This document shows, piece by piece, positions 31,804 to 41,035 of a DNA stretch of 64,000 bases; the stretch's first letter is position 1; each line of letters begins with the position of its first letter. The stretch covers positions 1-64,000 of the forward strand of contig JAKLJE010000005.1 of NCBI GenBank assembly GCA_023151315.1, in the 5' to 3' direction. The notes beneath the pieces were generated by a model. The model was not told the DNA's origin and made no database searches. It worked only from the letters and a program-made list of their open reading frames with translations. The DNA comes from Bacteroidia bacterium (GTDB lineage: Bacteria; Bacteroidota; Bacteroidia; Palsa-965). A program made the position numbers and the translations under genes.

Positions 31804-34593
31804 TTATCGCGCGATGATCACACGAACTGTATTCGAAACACCATTCTCCGTCACACGGAAGAAGTAAACTCCGTTAGACCATTCAGAAGTGTTGTATTGA
31901 ACATTAGTAGTTCCTGAAGCCAGATCCTGATTTTCATTCACCAGAACTTTGCCGGTCATATCATAAGCGAAGATATTCACGTCTGCACCTGAGTTCATGT
32001 TGAACGTAATGTTCACCATGTCATTTGCCGGGTTTGGATACAATGTCATTCCTCCGATTGCAGCTTCTTCTTCAACACCACTCACAAAGTTGATCACCTG
32101 AGTGGTTGTATCAGTGCATCCGTTAGATCCGGTAACAATCAAAGTAACTGTATATGTTCCGTTTGCTGTATAGATGTGAATCGGGTTCTGTGCAGAAGAT
32201 CCGCTCAGATCACCGAAATCCCATGAATAAATAGTAGCGTTAGCTGATGTGCTGGTGAACTGATACTGGTTTACAACCGGCACCGCCCATGTAAATCCTG
32301 CTGTAGGAGCTGCGAGCACAGTAACAACTGTGTTGGAAGACATTCCTGCGCCGTTACAAGGGTTTGAGTTGGTAACATCAACCGCATAAGTACCGGCAGC
32401 GTTCGCCGTATAAGTCTGTGATGTAGCTCCGTTGATAGGATTTCCGTTCAGATACCACTGATATGTATCTCCAGTTGAAGATGAAAGCGTAACCGTTTCG
32501 CCAGGGCAAAGCTGTGTGCTTCCTGTAATTGATACGGTTGGCGCAGGTGAACTGCTTACAGATACAGTGGTTGCTGCAGAAGTTGCAGAACATCCGTTAC
32601 CGTCAGTGTAAGTTACAGTGTAAGAACCTGACTGACTTACGTAGATATCCTGAGTTGTGGCACCAGTGCTCCAAAGGTTACCGGAATTCTGGTTTGAAGA
32701 CAACATTACGCTGTCACCTGTACAGAATGATGTTGATCCGCTTGCAGTAACTACCGGTGCTGAAGGATTGGCATTAACAGTAACTGCTGTCGCAGCTGAA
32801 GTTGCTGAACATCCGTTTCCGTCTGTGTAAGTAACATCATACGAACCTGAAGAAACAACCGTGATTGAAGCTGATGTTGCATTGTTACTCCATACAATTC
32901 CTGAAGTCTGGGATGAAGTAAGAATCACTGTATCGCCATTACAGAATGTCGTTGGACCGTTTGCATTGATTGTCGGTGCCGTCGGAGTTGCATTCACTGT
33001 AACAGTAATTGCGTTAGTTGTAGCTGTGCATCCGCTGGTTTTTGTTACTACGCAAGAGTAAGTGCCGCTTGTTGTAACAGTGATCTGTGCAGTTGTTCCG
33101 CCATTGCTCCAAGCATATGTCGCTGCACCTGCAGTTGTTGCATCCAGTACTACTGATCCGCCTGCGCAGAAAGTTGTTGCACCTTGAGCTGTTGCAGTTG
33201 CAGAGAATGCGTTGTTAATTGCAGCATTGTAAGCCTGATTCTGCGGATCCCATTCTGCCCAGCAATCTGTCCAGTCTGTCGTTCCGAACGCACCGATATA
33301 GTTCACTTGCGTGAAGAACGGATCATTCAAATAAGAATCTGAGAATGAAGCGCCGCTGAGAAGCGGTGAACCTGCCATGAGAGTAAGATCCGGGTTAGTG
33401 TTATTCAGGTTAGTAATCATCAGTGATGAAGCACTGTTGATCGTCTGGTTTCCGAATCCGTTTGTGTAAAACCAACCTGTAGAAGTCGAAGGATTACCGA
33501 TATTGAATGCACCATTAACCTGGTTCGGGTTAGCAGCTGTTGTTGCAGCCAAAGTATCGTTCATTTGAACAATAGCACAGTTCTTGAAACGAAGATCGCC
33601 GTTGGTTGCGTTTCCTTGTGTTGAAGAACTTTCGATCAGCAAACCTGTTGGGTAGCCTGCGAATACTGAGTTAAATGTTGAAGTGCGTGTATTACGACGC
33701 AGGTGCAATGCTCTCTTGTAGTTTGAGTTGATTGTAGTGTTGAAGCAATACGCACCGAAAATAGATACGTTAGAGAAAACAGGCTGAGTAATAGGAGTGT
33801 TGCCTGTTCCTGTTGCATCGTTATCTGATTCGAAACCGTTTGAACCGGATGCATCAGCAATGTTCGGGTCGCGAACAGAAACAGCGAACTGAATTTTTCC
33901 GTGATAACCGAAATCTGTATCGAAATCATCATCCCAACCGCGGTAAGCGATGAGCCATTTGCAGTTTACTGCTCCACCGAAAAATTCGAATGAGTCGTCA
34001 CCGCTGTAAGAAACCTGTACGTGCTCGATCACTGTCTTGCTTCCAAGAGCACCGCAAGTCAAACCATTGATCTCCGAGTTCGGCTGGAAAGCGATTCCCG
34101 GAAACTCAATACGAACGTGGCGCAGAACACCTGAGCTGTCCTGGTCATTCGGAGTTGTTCCTCCGCCATAAAATGATCCAACACCGCCTTCGATCACCGC
34201 TTCTCCCTGAGATGTGCCGAGACTTACGTTCGCAGGTGCATTACATGATGCACGTCCGCAAATAATAAGTCCGCCCCAGTCACCATAGTTACGTTGACCA
34301 ACAGACTTCTGTGAAGTAAATACAATTGGCTGATCAACTGTTCCGTTAGCGATAATTTTAGCATCACGCTCGATGATCAATGCGCCCTGAGTGGCAAAAT
34401 CTCCTTTGATAATTGTTCCGGGCTGAATAGTAAGTGTAGCGCCCGCTTTTACATAAATCCATCCATTAAGGATGTAGATGTTGTTGCTCGTCCACGTTTC
34501 GCTTGCAGTGATATTCCCCGATTTGATGATCTGAGCGTTAACGCCTGCCATCATACCGAACAAACATGCAACGGTAAGTAGTAAGTTTTTCAT
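31804..34593 (-). CDS. Large secreted beta-helix/Ig-repeat protein with PKD and T9SS domains
   Basis: The 929-residue protein has a signal peptide (1-20, GVNAQ), a repetitive beta-helix-like region to about 440 (GWIYVKAGATLTIQPGT, HVRIEFPGIAF), four Ig-like repeats of about 80 residues each with Cys pairs (about 470-770, for example ASGSTSFCTGDSVMLSS), a PKD domain (YSWDFGDLSGSS) and a T9SS type A sorting domain (LYPNPANDMVNITFN). It is exported and anchored outside the cell. It lies directly downstream of the large TonB-dependent receptor, same strand, each with its own terminator. A role in phosphate acquisition is inferred only from neighbours and upstream sites. Confidence 0.88.
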   Translation of the reverse strand: MKNLLLTVACLFGMMAGVNAQIIKSGNITASETWTSNNIYILNGWIYVKAGATLTIQPGTIIKGDFATQGALIIERDAKIIANGTVDQPIVFTSQKSVGQRNYGDWGGLIICGRASCNAPANVSLGTSQGEAVIEGGVGSFYGGGTTPNDQDSSGVLRHVRIEFPGIAFQPNSEINGLTCGALGSKTVIEHVQVSYSGDDSFEFFGGAVNCKWLIAYRGWDDDFDTDFGYHGKIQFAVSVRDPNIADASGSNGFESDNDATGTGNTPITQPVFSNVSIFGAYCFNTTINSNYKRALHLRRNTRTSTFNSVFAGYPTGLLIESSSTQGNATNGDLRFKNCAIVQMNDTLAATTAANPNQVNGAFNIGNPSTSTGWFYTNGFGNQTINSASSLMITNLNNTNPDLTLMAGSPLLSGASFSDSYLNDPFFTQVNYIGAFGTTDWTDCWAEWDPQNQAYNAAINNAFSATATAQGATTFCAGGSVVLDATTAGAATYAWSNGGTTAQITVTTSGTYSCVVTKTSGCTATTNAITVTVNATPTAPTINANGPTTFCNGDTVILTSSQTSGIVWSNNATSASITVVSSGSYDVTYTDGNGCSATSAATAVTVNANPSAPVVTASGSTSFCTGDSVMLSSNQNSGNLWSTGATTQDIYVSQSGSYTVTYTDGNGCSATSAATTVSVSSSPAPTVSITGSTQLCPGETVTLSSSTGDTYQWYLNGNPINGATSQTYTANAAGTYAVDVTNSNPCNGAGMSSNTVVTVLAAPTAGFTWAVPVVNQYQFTSTSANATIYSWDFGDLSGSSAQNPIHIYTANGTYTVTLIVTGSNGCTDTTTQVINFVSGVEEEAAIGGMTLYPNPANDMVNITFNMNSGADVNIFAYDMTGKVLVNENQDLASGTTNVQYNTSEWSNGVYFFRVTENGVSNTVRVIIAR

Positions 34594-34628
34594 GTTTTGA
34601 TTTTTTGTGTGTTGTATTATTAACGAAG

Positions 34629-34669
34629 CAAAACTACCGCCGCCACTTAACGCAGGAATGAATGAAGGT
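34629..34669 (-). promoter_or_regulatory. Promoter and regulatory motif of the beta-helix T9SS gene
   Basis: On the minus strand TTCATTCCTGCGTTAAGTGG is followed by CGGCGGTAGTTTTG. TAGTTTTG is a -7 box and the first part matches the segment TTAATTCATGCGTGATGTGG upstream of the TonB receptor at most positions. The shared element points to a common regulator for the two genes. Confidence 0.45.
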
Positions 34670-34712
34670 TTATGTATATGTTACCATGCAGTACTTCAAT
34701 GTTAACTCAATA

Positions 34713-34740
34713 AAAAAAGAGAGGCGAACCTCTCTTTTAT
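34713..34740 (-). terminator. Terminator after the TonB-dependent receptor gene
   Basis: AAAAGAGAGG (34715-34724) and CCTCTCTTTT (34729-34738) pair around CGAA. On the minus strand the stem is followed by a T-run. It lies 13 bp past the receptor stop codon. Confidence 0.85.
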
Positions 34741-34752
34741 GTTAACTCATCG

Positions 34753-37656
34753 TTATTTCGTTTTCGGCTCCAGCAATCGTAATGTGAAGCCGAGTGTAAC
34801 ATACGTTCCCCGTTTGAACGTTTGCATTTGCTGATCTGTTTCTTTGTTCAACTCGCCGTCACCGTTCGCATCCTGCAAAAGCTGTACGGGTTGATTCAGC
34901 AAATCTGTAACATTGAGACGAATGTCAATGTTGCGGTTCTTACCCAGTGTTTTCGTTACTGACAAATCAATCTGATGACGCGGCATTTCCCATACTTCAG
35001 GAACTCCCGGAATACCGACAATAACCACGCGCGGCCCTACAACATTGTACATTGCGTTTATCTGAAGACCGATTGAATCATTCTGATAATACAATCCTCC
35101 GTTCACAATCCAAGGTGATTGTCCCATCATCGGGCGCTGTTGAGAAGCATTACCCACATTCGCGGAATCAAGATCAATTACACTCTTGATCCATGCTGCA
35201 TTGGCAACAATCGCAAGATCCCTTACTACAGGAATATTCAAACTGTCAAGCTTCTTTCTGAATTCAATTTCAACTCCTGTGTTGGTAGCCTGTGCTGCAT
35301 TTCCCCAGGTAAAGCTTCTTGTTCCGCCTGATCCTACTCCCGGAATGAAATACATCTCAATCGGATCAACAAACTTCTTATAGAATCCGCCTACCGTAAT
35401 ATTCTCTCCCGGGCGCGGATAGAACTCCCATCGCAAATCAAAGTTGTCAACGCTCGCAGTTCTCAAATCACTGTTACCGACATTGATGGAATTGAAAAGA
35501 AAGTCATAGAAATAATTCGGCGAAATCTCACGGAACTCCGGACGGTTCAATGTTTTTCCGTACGCCGCACGCACCAACATACGATCCGTAAAGTTGTATG
35601 CCACATTAACTGAAGGGAGCAATCGCGCAACCGGATTATCAATAATCACTGTATCTCCGTTCTGACGATTCCCATTCAAACGCTGCACACTGCTCTCATA
35701 ACGAACTCCTGTGCTTAAACGTACACGTTCATGCTGCTCACCGTCAACTTGACCTTTAAAGTTTCCGAACGGGAAAACGCCCATGAGGTATCCCGCCTGA
35801 ATAATTGTTGCGGCATAATACTGATCGGCTTTCTTGGTATCCTCATCAATTGCAAGTCCGTTTGCAGAGTTGATATTCTCTTCCATAAACACCTGCTCAA
35901 TCGGCAAAGCCATCAGTGCGGTGTTTCCGTAAGTTGCAATAGACGCAGCACGATAACCGATGTTACGTACTCCGAAGCTTCTTTCTTTATTCTCGTAATA
36001 TCCTCCTGCTTTCAACGTGAAAGTATATCCGGTTTTCTTTGTAGCGGAATCCGCACCCAAAGTGATATCCTGCTCTGCATTGAATGTTGCTGCGACAATG
36101 TCTTCCTGCATTTCCATATACAATCGGCCGATATAGAATGGCTGCGCGCTGTTCGGAATGTAGAGCATGTATGGATCGTCAGGAGCGGAACCGAATGAAA
36201 GCGTATAACGAGCACGTCTCCAGTCCGGATCACTTCTTCTTGCAGCAGAATAACCGATTGTCCAATCTACACGAGTTCTTTCTTTATTGAAACTGTGTTC
36301 TCCCATTAACTGACCGGTGTACACGAATCGCTGTGTGTATCGGTAAGAATATTCACGACGGTAATTTCCTTCTTCAATATTAACTCCATCACGAAGGGAA
36401 GTCTCATTATCTCCCATTTGATTCATGAGGTTTTTGATATTGATGCGATGCTGCCCTGCTTTACCGAAACGGAATGCATTGTTCTGAACCAATGCCACGC
36501 GAACACTGTGTGTATTTACATTGTCAAAATAATTGAAGACGGTATCGCTCATTCCCAATACCGAATCATACATATTATAGTCGGAACGCTGTGAAGTCAA
36601 ATTCTGATATGTACTTGAATAATTCACTGATGTGATATTCCCGAATTGATACTTCGGTTTACTCACTCGGAGAGAATAAGTAGCGTTGAAACGATGATCC
36701 AAGGGCGCATTGAATGTTTCATACCCCCAGTTATTCTTCAAACTGCGCCCGGCGTCCTGAATTTCCTGCGCTGTGGTCAGGTTGCGGACATTGGATGGAA
36801 AAGTTGAAGGCAATGCACGTGACGATGCTCCAAGACCGATGAAATCAGAACTTTCTCCTTTATTCAAACTGAAAGGATCAAATGTCGTACCGTTACGAAA
36901 ACCGGTTGCATAACCGATTACAAGGCTGTTCTGATTCGGAATATCTGTGGTTGTAATACGAACAACACCACCCGCGAACTCGCCCGGCATGTCCGGTGAA
37001 GGAGATTTATAAACCATGAATCGATCAATCATCGAAGCAGGAACCATATTAAATGAAAACGCTTTAACATCTGATTCAACAGAAGGAGCAAGCACATTGT
37101 TCAGAAGTACTGAATTGTATCGTTCAGATAATCCGCGTACGATGATGAAGCGATTGTCAACCAGAGTAACTCCGGGAATTCTGCGAGCTACCTGACCCGC
37201 ATCTGTTGCAACGGTCTTTTTAATTTCAGATTGCCCTTGTCCGTCTGCAGCCTGATTTCCATTATGTATGTCTTCATTGATCGTAGCCTGAGAAGATGTC
37301 GGCTTTACCCCGTAAATCACAATTCCACTGGAATCTCCGATGAGCAAGGCCGCTCTTTCCAATGGGAAATCAACGACTGTTGTTTTGCCGGAAGTTACAA
37401 CAACACCTTTAATCACTACAGGCGCGTAACCTGTGTATTTACATGACACATTATAAGTTCCGGGTGGAACACTGATCTTGTACTTTCCGTCAAAGTCTGC
37501 AGGAGCACCAAAACTTGTGCTGTCTACGCGAATGATTGCGCCCAATGCCGGAGCATCGGCATTATCCTTCTCCGTAACTGTGCCTGAAATGAATCCCTTC
37601 TGCGCTAACAGTACCGTTGTGATCAATACTGCTGTTAGTGTTGCTAAAAACCTCAT
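34753..37656 (-). CDS. TonB-dependent outer-membrane receptor with carboxypeptidase-regulatory-like domain
   Basis: The 967-residue protein has a signal peptide (1-18), a CarboxypepD_reg-like domain (about 20-105, KGFISGTVTEKDNADAPALGA), a plug domain (about 130-260, RRIPGVTLVDNRFIIVRGLSERYNSVLLN) and a beta-barrel to the C-terminus, ending in an aromatic-rich strand (LGFTLRLLEPKTK). Such receptors import scarce nutrients, using TonB energy. Its location between the beta-helix protein and the PhoB/PhoR-like pair, plus upstream PHO-box-like repeats, suggests control by phosphate; the substrate is not readable. Confidence 0.9.
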   Translation of the reverse strand: MRFLATLTAVLITTVLLAQKGFISGTVTEKDNADAPALGAIIRVDSTSFGAPADFDGKYKISVPPGTYNVSCKYTGYAPVVIKGVVVTSGKTTVVDFPLERAALLIGDSSGIVIYGVKPTSSQATINEDIHNGNQAADGQGQSEIKKTVATDAGQVARRIPGVTLVDNRFIIVRGLSERYNSVLLNNVLAPSVESDVKAFSFNMVPASMIDRFMVYKSPSPDMPGEFAGGVVRITTTDIPNQNSLVIGYATGFRNGTTFDPFSLNKGESSDFIGLGASSRALPSTFPSNVRNLTTAQEIQDAGRSLKNNWGYETFNAPLDHRFNATYSLRVSKPKYQFGNITSVNYSSTYQNLTSQRSDYNMYDSVLGMSDTVFNYFDNVNTHSVRVALVQNNAFRFGKAGQHRINIKNLMNQMGDNETSLRDGVNIEEGNYRREYSYRYTQRFVYTGQLMGEHSFNKERTRVDWTIGYSAARRSDPDWRRARYTLSFGSAPDDPYMLYIPNSAQPFYIGRLYMEMQEDIVAATFNAEQDITLGADSATKKTGYTFTLKAGGYYENKERSFGVRNIGYRAASIATYGNTALMALPIEQVFMEENINSANGLAIDEDTKKADQYYAATIIQAGYLMGVFPFGNFKGQVDGEQHERVRLSTGVRYESSVQRLNGNRQNGDTVIIDNPVARLLPSVNVAYNFTDRMLVRAAYGKTLNRPEFREISPNYFYDFLFNSINVGNSDLRTASVDNFDLRWEFYPRPGENITVGGFYKKFVDPIEMYFIPGVGSGGTRSFTWGNAAQATNTGVEIEFRKKLDSLNIPVVRDLAIVANAAWIKSVIDLDSANVGNASQQRPMMGQSPWIVNGGLYYQNDSIGLQINAMYNVVGPRVVIVGIPGVPEVWEMPRHQIDLSVTKTLGKNRNIDIRLNVTDLLNQPVQLLQDANGDGELNKETDQQMQTFKRGTYVTLGFTLRLLEPKTK

Positions 37657-37707
37657 TTTTGTCGTATAATTTCAAGTGCAAAGAAACCTACGCCACATCA
37701 CGCATGA

Positions 37708-37734
37708 ATTAAGGGCAGATGAATTAGATGTTAA
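37708..37734 (-). promoter_or_regulatory. Predicted PHO-box-like triple repeat upstream of the TonB receptor
   Basis: On the minus strand TTAAC, TTCAT and TTAAT follow each other at an 11-bp period (37734-37708), 52-78 bp upstream of the start codon. Three in-phase half-sites are typical of PhoB-type operators. Confidence 0.5.
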
Positions 37735-37771
37735 GAGAATTGCGTGAATTCGAGGTTTGCGACAGATTAAC

Positions 37772-37816
37772 TTAATTTTATTTTAACATTGAACGCTCCA
37801 TATCCCAATACCTTTG
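37772..37816 (+). promoter_or_regulatory. PHO-box-like repeat and promoter of the PhoB/PhoR-like genes
   Basis: TTAAT (37772-37776) and TTAAC (37783-37787) are 11 bp apart, preceded directly by TTAAC (37767-37771). ATTG (37788-37791), 17 bases and TACCTTTG (37809-37816) form a Bacteroidota-type promoter, 21 bp before the start at 37838. The pair may regulate its own synthesis. Confidence 0.5.
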
Positions 37817-37837
37817 TATCGTATTAATAAGCATTGA

Positions 37838-38518
37838 ATGAATACAAGTGATTTCAGAATACTGCTGGTGGATGATGAGCCGGACATTATCGAGTTCCTG
37901 AGCTACAATCTCAAGAAAGAAGGCTATCATGTTTTCACGGCATTGACGGGAGAAGAAGGCATTGCGGTAGCTCGAAAAGAAACTCCGCATCTGATCCTTC
38001 TGGATGTAATGATGCCGGGTATTGACGGCATTGAAGTGTGCAAAGAGTTGCGCGGTATTCCCGGAATGGACTCAGTTATTATAGCATTCCTTACTGCACG
38101 CAGTGAAGATTATTCTCACATCGCGGGATTTGAAGCAGGTGCAGACGATTATATCAGTAAACCGATTAAGCCGCGTGTTCTGCTCAGCAGAATAAAAGCA
38201 TTGCTCCGCAGATCGAATGCGGGGACAGAAAGTACTTCTGTTGATGTAGGAAAACTGCGGATTGATCGTGAAAGTTATCTGGTGCATAAAGAAGGCGAGG
38301 AAATCAACCTGCCTCGAAAAGAGTTCGAATTACTTTCATTGCTGGCATCCAAACCCGGCAAAGTTTTCGCCCGTGAAGAAATTCTCAATAAAGTCTGGGG
38401 AGATGACGTTGTAGTTGGTGACCGCACAATTGATGTGCATATCCGCAAACTGCGCGAAAAACTCGGAGAAGAATACATCCGCACTGTTAAAGGTGTGGGA
38501 TACAAATTCGAATTCTGA
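37838..38518 (+). CDS. PhoB-like response regulator
   Basis: The 226-residue protein has a receiver domain (acceptor D56 in LILLDVMMPG, K108 in YISKPIKP) and an OmpR/PhoB winged-helix output domain (INLPRKEFELLSLLASKPGKVFAREEILNKVWG). It is followed 60 bp later by a PhoR-like kinase. This order is the usual phosphate-response pair in Bacteroidota. It shares its layout and much of its sequence with the orphan regulator at 30984. Confidence 0.9.
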   Translation: MNTSDFRILLVDDEPDIIEFLSYNLKKEGYHVFTALTGEEGIAVARKETPHLILLDVMMPGIDGIEVCKELRGIPGMDSVIIAFLTARSEDYSHIAGFEAGADDYISKPIKPRVLLSRIKALLRRSNAGTESTSVDVGKLRIDRESYLVHKEGEEINLPRKEFELLSLLASKPGKVFAREEILNKVWGDDVVVGDRTIDVHIRKLREKLGEEYIRTVKGVGYKFEF

Positions 38519-38560
38519 TCAACACGTCAGCTTCTGTAATGATCTTCTCAGTACGTTCAT

Positions 38561-38568
38561 TACATTTG
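38561..38568 (+). promoter_or_regulatory. -7 box (TACATTTG) before the kinase gene
   Basis: TACATTTG matches the -7 consensus and ends 10 bp before the kinase ATG, so the kinase gene may also have its own promoter inside the operon. Confidence 0.4.
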
Positions 38569-38578
38569 CTGTGTTTCC

Positions 38579-39625
38579 ATGAAGCAATTCACACTGCGTA
38601 CTCTCGCTTTCATTGCTGCACTCGTTGTGGGTGTGGTTACGATTGCCGTTTCTGTAGTTGCTGAATATCTCCTCTCTCATCAGGTAGAATGGCTGGTCCT
38701 GGCCGTTGCCGGATTTGTCAGCATGATTCTGACATGGATTCTGTTCACCTACTTCACAAAGCGTTTCATCAGTAATCGCATTCGTGCATTGTATAAAACA
38801 ATTTACAACGTAAAACTGCGCGACAACGAAGAACTTGCTTTGCCGGGTTCCGGAGACGAGCTGATCAATAAAATACAGTCGGAAGTTGTGGAATGGGCTA
38901 AGAACCGTTCAACCGAAATTGAAGATCTGAAGAAACTTGAAATTTACCGTCGTGAATTTCTGGGCAACGTATCGCATGAATTGAAAACTCCGATTTTCAA
39001 TATTCAGGGTTACGTCAGCACGTTACTTGAAGGCGGAATTGAAGATCCTGAAATCAACAGAAAATATCTGGAGCGCACAGAGAAAAGTGTGGAACGCATG
39101 ATTGCGATTATTCAGGATCTCGAATCCATTTCCAGAATTGAATCGGGAGAAATGGCCCTCGACTTCGAGTCATTTGATCTCGGTGATCTTGCCAAAGATG
39201 TTCTGGAAGCGCAGGACATGAATGCCGCCAAACGGAAAATCAAACTCCGCTTTTTCGAGAATCAAAATGTAATTCGCGTTTACGCCGACAAAGAGCGCAT
39301 ACGTCAGGTGTTGACGAATCTGATTGTGAATTCAATTAAGTACGGAAAGGAAAGCGGTGAATCTGTAATCAAACTTGCTGACATGGAAGATCACGTACTG
39401 GTTGAAGTGTCAGACAACGGCATCGGTATTGCGAAAGAACATCTTCCCCGATTGTTTGAACGTTTCTATCGCGTTGACAAAGGTCGCTCGCGCGAACAGG
39501 GCGGAACTGGTCTTGGTCTGGCCATCGTAAAACACATTCTCGAAGCACACGGTCAAACCATCAATGTCCGCAGCAGCGAGGGTGTCGGTTCCACTTTTTC
39601 ATTTACACTTCGCAAGGGTAAATAA
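38579..39625 (+). CDS. PhoR-like sensor histidine kinase
   Basis: The 348-residue kinase has two membrane helices at about 8-30 and 38-59 with almost no periplasmic loop, a short linker, a HisKA domain with phospho-acceptor H133 (FLGNVSHELKTPIFN), and a HATPase_c domain (N-box VNSIKYGKESGES, DNGIGIAKE, G-box GGTGLGLAIVKH). The tiny periplasmic part fits PhoR-type kinases, which sense the Pst/PhoU state rather than an external ligand. It pairs with the response regulator 60 bp upstream. Confidence 0.9.
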   Translation: MKQFTLRTLAFIAALVVGVVTIAVSVVAEYLLSHQVEWLVLAVAGFVSMILTWILFTYFTKRFISNRIRALYKTIYNVKLRDNEELALPGSGDELINKIQSEVVEWAKNRSTEIEDLKKLEIYRREFLGNVSHELKTPIFNIQGYVSTLLEGGIEDPEINRKYLERTEKSVERMIAIIQDLESISRIESGEMALDFESFDLGDLAKDVLEAQDMNAAKRKIKLRFFENQNVIRVYADKERIRQVLTNLIVNSIKYGKESGESVIKLADMEDHVLVEVSDNGIGIAKEHLPRLFERFYRVDKGRSREQGGTGLGLAIVKHILEAHGQTINVRSSEGVGSTFSFTLRKGK

Positions 39626-39648
39626 TACCGATCTGATTTCAGAACATT

Positions 39649-39672
39649 GTTCAGGAATGTTTTTTCCTGAAC
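39649..39672. other. Hairpin after the kinase gene
   Basis: GTTCAGGAA and TTCCTGAAC form a perfect 9-bp stem with a T-rich loop, 23 bp past the kinase stop codon and 33 bp before the next gene. It may be a weak terminator, although no T-run follows the stem. Confidence 0.45.
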
Positions 39673-39705
39673 ATCAGCCTATCTTGTGTAAATAATTCAA
39701 GCACA

Positions 39706-40986
39706 ATGAAAAAATTCTTTACTATCATTTCACTCGCGATTGCAACAATTCCTGCATTTGCGCAGCAGCAGGAAAAGTGCGCTTCAATGACTGTTTTACA
39801 ACAGCAATTGCAGAATGTACAACTTGCAAACCGCTATCAGCAATCCAACGCAGCAGCATCGGAATGGAGAGCCAACCATCCCGGAGAAATCAGAAGCTCT
39901 GCGCCCGTACTTACGATTCCTGTTGTAGTGCATGTTCTTTACAAAAACGCAACGCAGAATATCAGCGATCAGCAAATCTATTCTCAGATTGCCATTCTGA
40001 ATCAGGATTACCGCAGAATGAATGCTGACACTGTAAATACACCGGCTATGTTCGATAGCATCGCTGCAGATATCAACGTGGAGTTTTGCCTTGCTACACT
40101 GGATCCGCAAGGAAATCCAACCAATGGAATCACACGTACGTCAACAACGGGCGGTCTTGCATTTGGTTTCTTCAGTCCATTCGGAGAAGATGCTAAATTC
40201 GATTCTACCGGAGGGAAAGATGCGTGGCCCGCAGATCGTTATCTCAACATTTGGGTGTGCGAGTTATTTCCGGGACTTCTCGGATATGCGCAATTCCCGG
40301 GAGGAGCTGCAGCTACAGACGGTGTAGTAATTACATACACCGCTTTCGGGAATATCGGAACTGTAACCGCTCCTTCGCTACTCGGACGCACAACCACGCA
40401 TGAAGTGGGTCACTGGATGGGATTATACCACATCTGGGGAGATGATCAGGATTGCACAGGCACAGATTCCATTGCGGATACTCCTAATGCTGATCAGGCT
40501 TCATCAAGTGACTGCCAGGTAACACGCAACAGCTGCAGTAATGAAGAAGCATATTGGGGTTCTTTTGATCCGAACGATATGGTGCAGAATTACATGGACT
40601 ATTCACACGATTCATGCATGAACATGTTCACGAACGGACAGAAAGCAAGAATGTACTCTTTCCTCTATACAGATTCTCTGCGTTTGGGCTTATTCACGTC
40701 TAATGCAGGATGCAATCCGGTGGGAATTTCGCAGCAGGCAACTTTCGATCAGTATTTCAGTTTGTATCCGAATCCTTCAGACGGAATTATCAATGTAAGT
40801 TACTTCGGACAATGGAGCAGCGATATGACCGTTGATGTGCTGGATATAACGGGTAATGTGGTAGGAACAACACGCGTGAATACATACAGCTATCAGCTGG
40901 ATATGAGTTCATACGCTGCAGGAATGTACACGCTGCGCTTTACCGGTGAAGGCGGAACCGCTGCTAAGCGAATTATTATTCAGTAA
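39706..40986 (+). CDS. Secreted M43 (pappalysin-like) metalloprotease with T9SS sorting domain
   Basis: The 426-residue protein has a signal peptide (1-20, IPAFAQ), a propeptide, and a zinc protease domain with HEVGHWMGLYHIW (H232, E233, H236 and third ligand H242) plus a Met-turn segment NYMDYSHDSCMNMFT. A T9SS type A sorting domain ends it (LYPNPSDGIINVSYF). M43 enzymes cleave proteins outside the cell. Both Cys-containing segments around the active site are normal for the family. It follows the kinase gene by 80 bp and ends at a strong terminator. Confidence 0.9.
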   Translation: MKKFFTIISLAIATIPAFAQQQEKCASMTVLQQQLQNVQLANRYQQSNAAASEWRANHPGEIRSSAPVLTIPVVVHVLYKNATQNISDQQIYSQIAILNQDYRRMNADTVNTPAMFDSIAADINVEFCLATLDPQGNPTNGITRTSTTGGLAFGFFSPFGEDAKFDSTGGKDAWPADRYLNIWVCELFPGLLGYAQFPGGAAATDGVVITYTAFGNIGTVTAPSLLGRTTTHEVGHWMGLYHIWGDDQDCTGTDSIADTPNADQASSSDCQVTRNSCSNEEAYWGSFDPNDMVQNYMDYSHDSCMNMFTNGQKARMYSFLYTDSLRLGLFTSNAGCNPVGISQQATFDQYFSLYPNPSDGIINVSYFGQWSSDMTVDVLDITGNVVGTTRVNTYSYQLDMSSYAAGMYTLRFTGEGGTAAKRIIIQ

Positions 40987-41005
40987 TTCTTTCGAACAGA
41001 AAATG

Positions 41006-41035
41006 AAAAGCGGGAAATTGATTCCCGCTTTTTTT
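41006..41035. terminator. Bidirectional terminator between the M43 protease and glycosyltransferase genes
   Basis: AAAAGCGGGAA and TTCCCGCTTTT pair around ATTGA, with T-runs in both directions. It serves the protease gene on the plus strand and partly overlaps the end of the convergent glycosyltransferase gene. Confidence 0.85.
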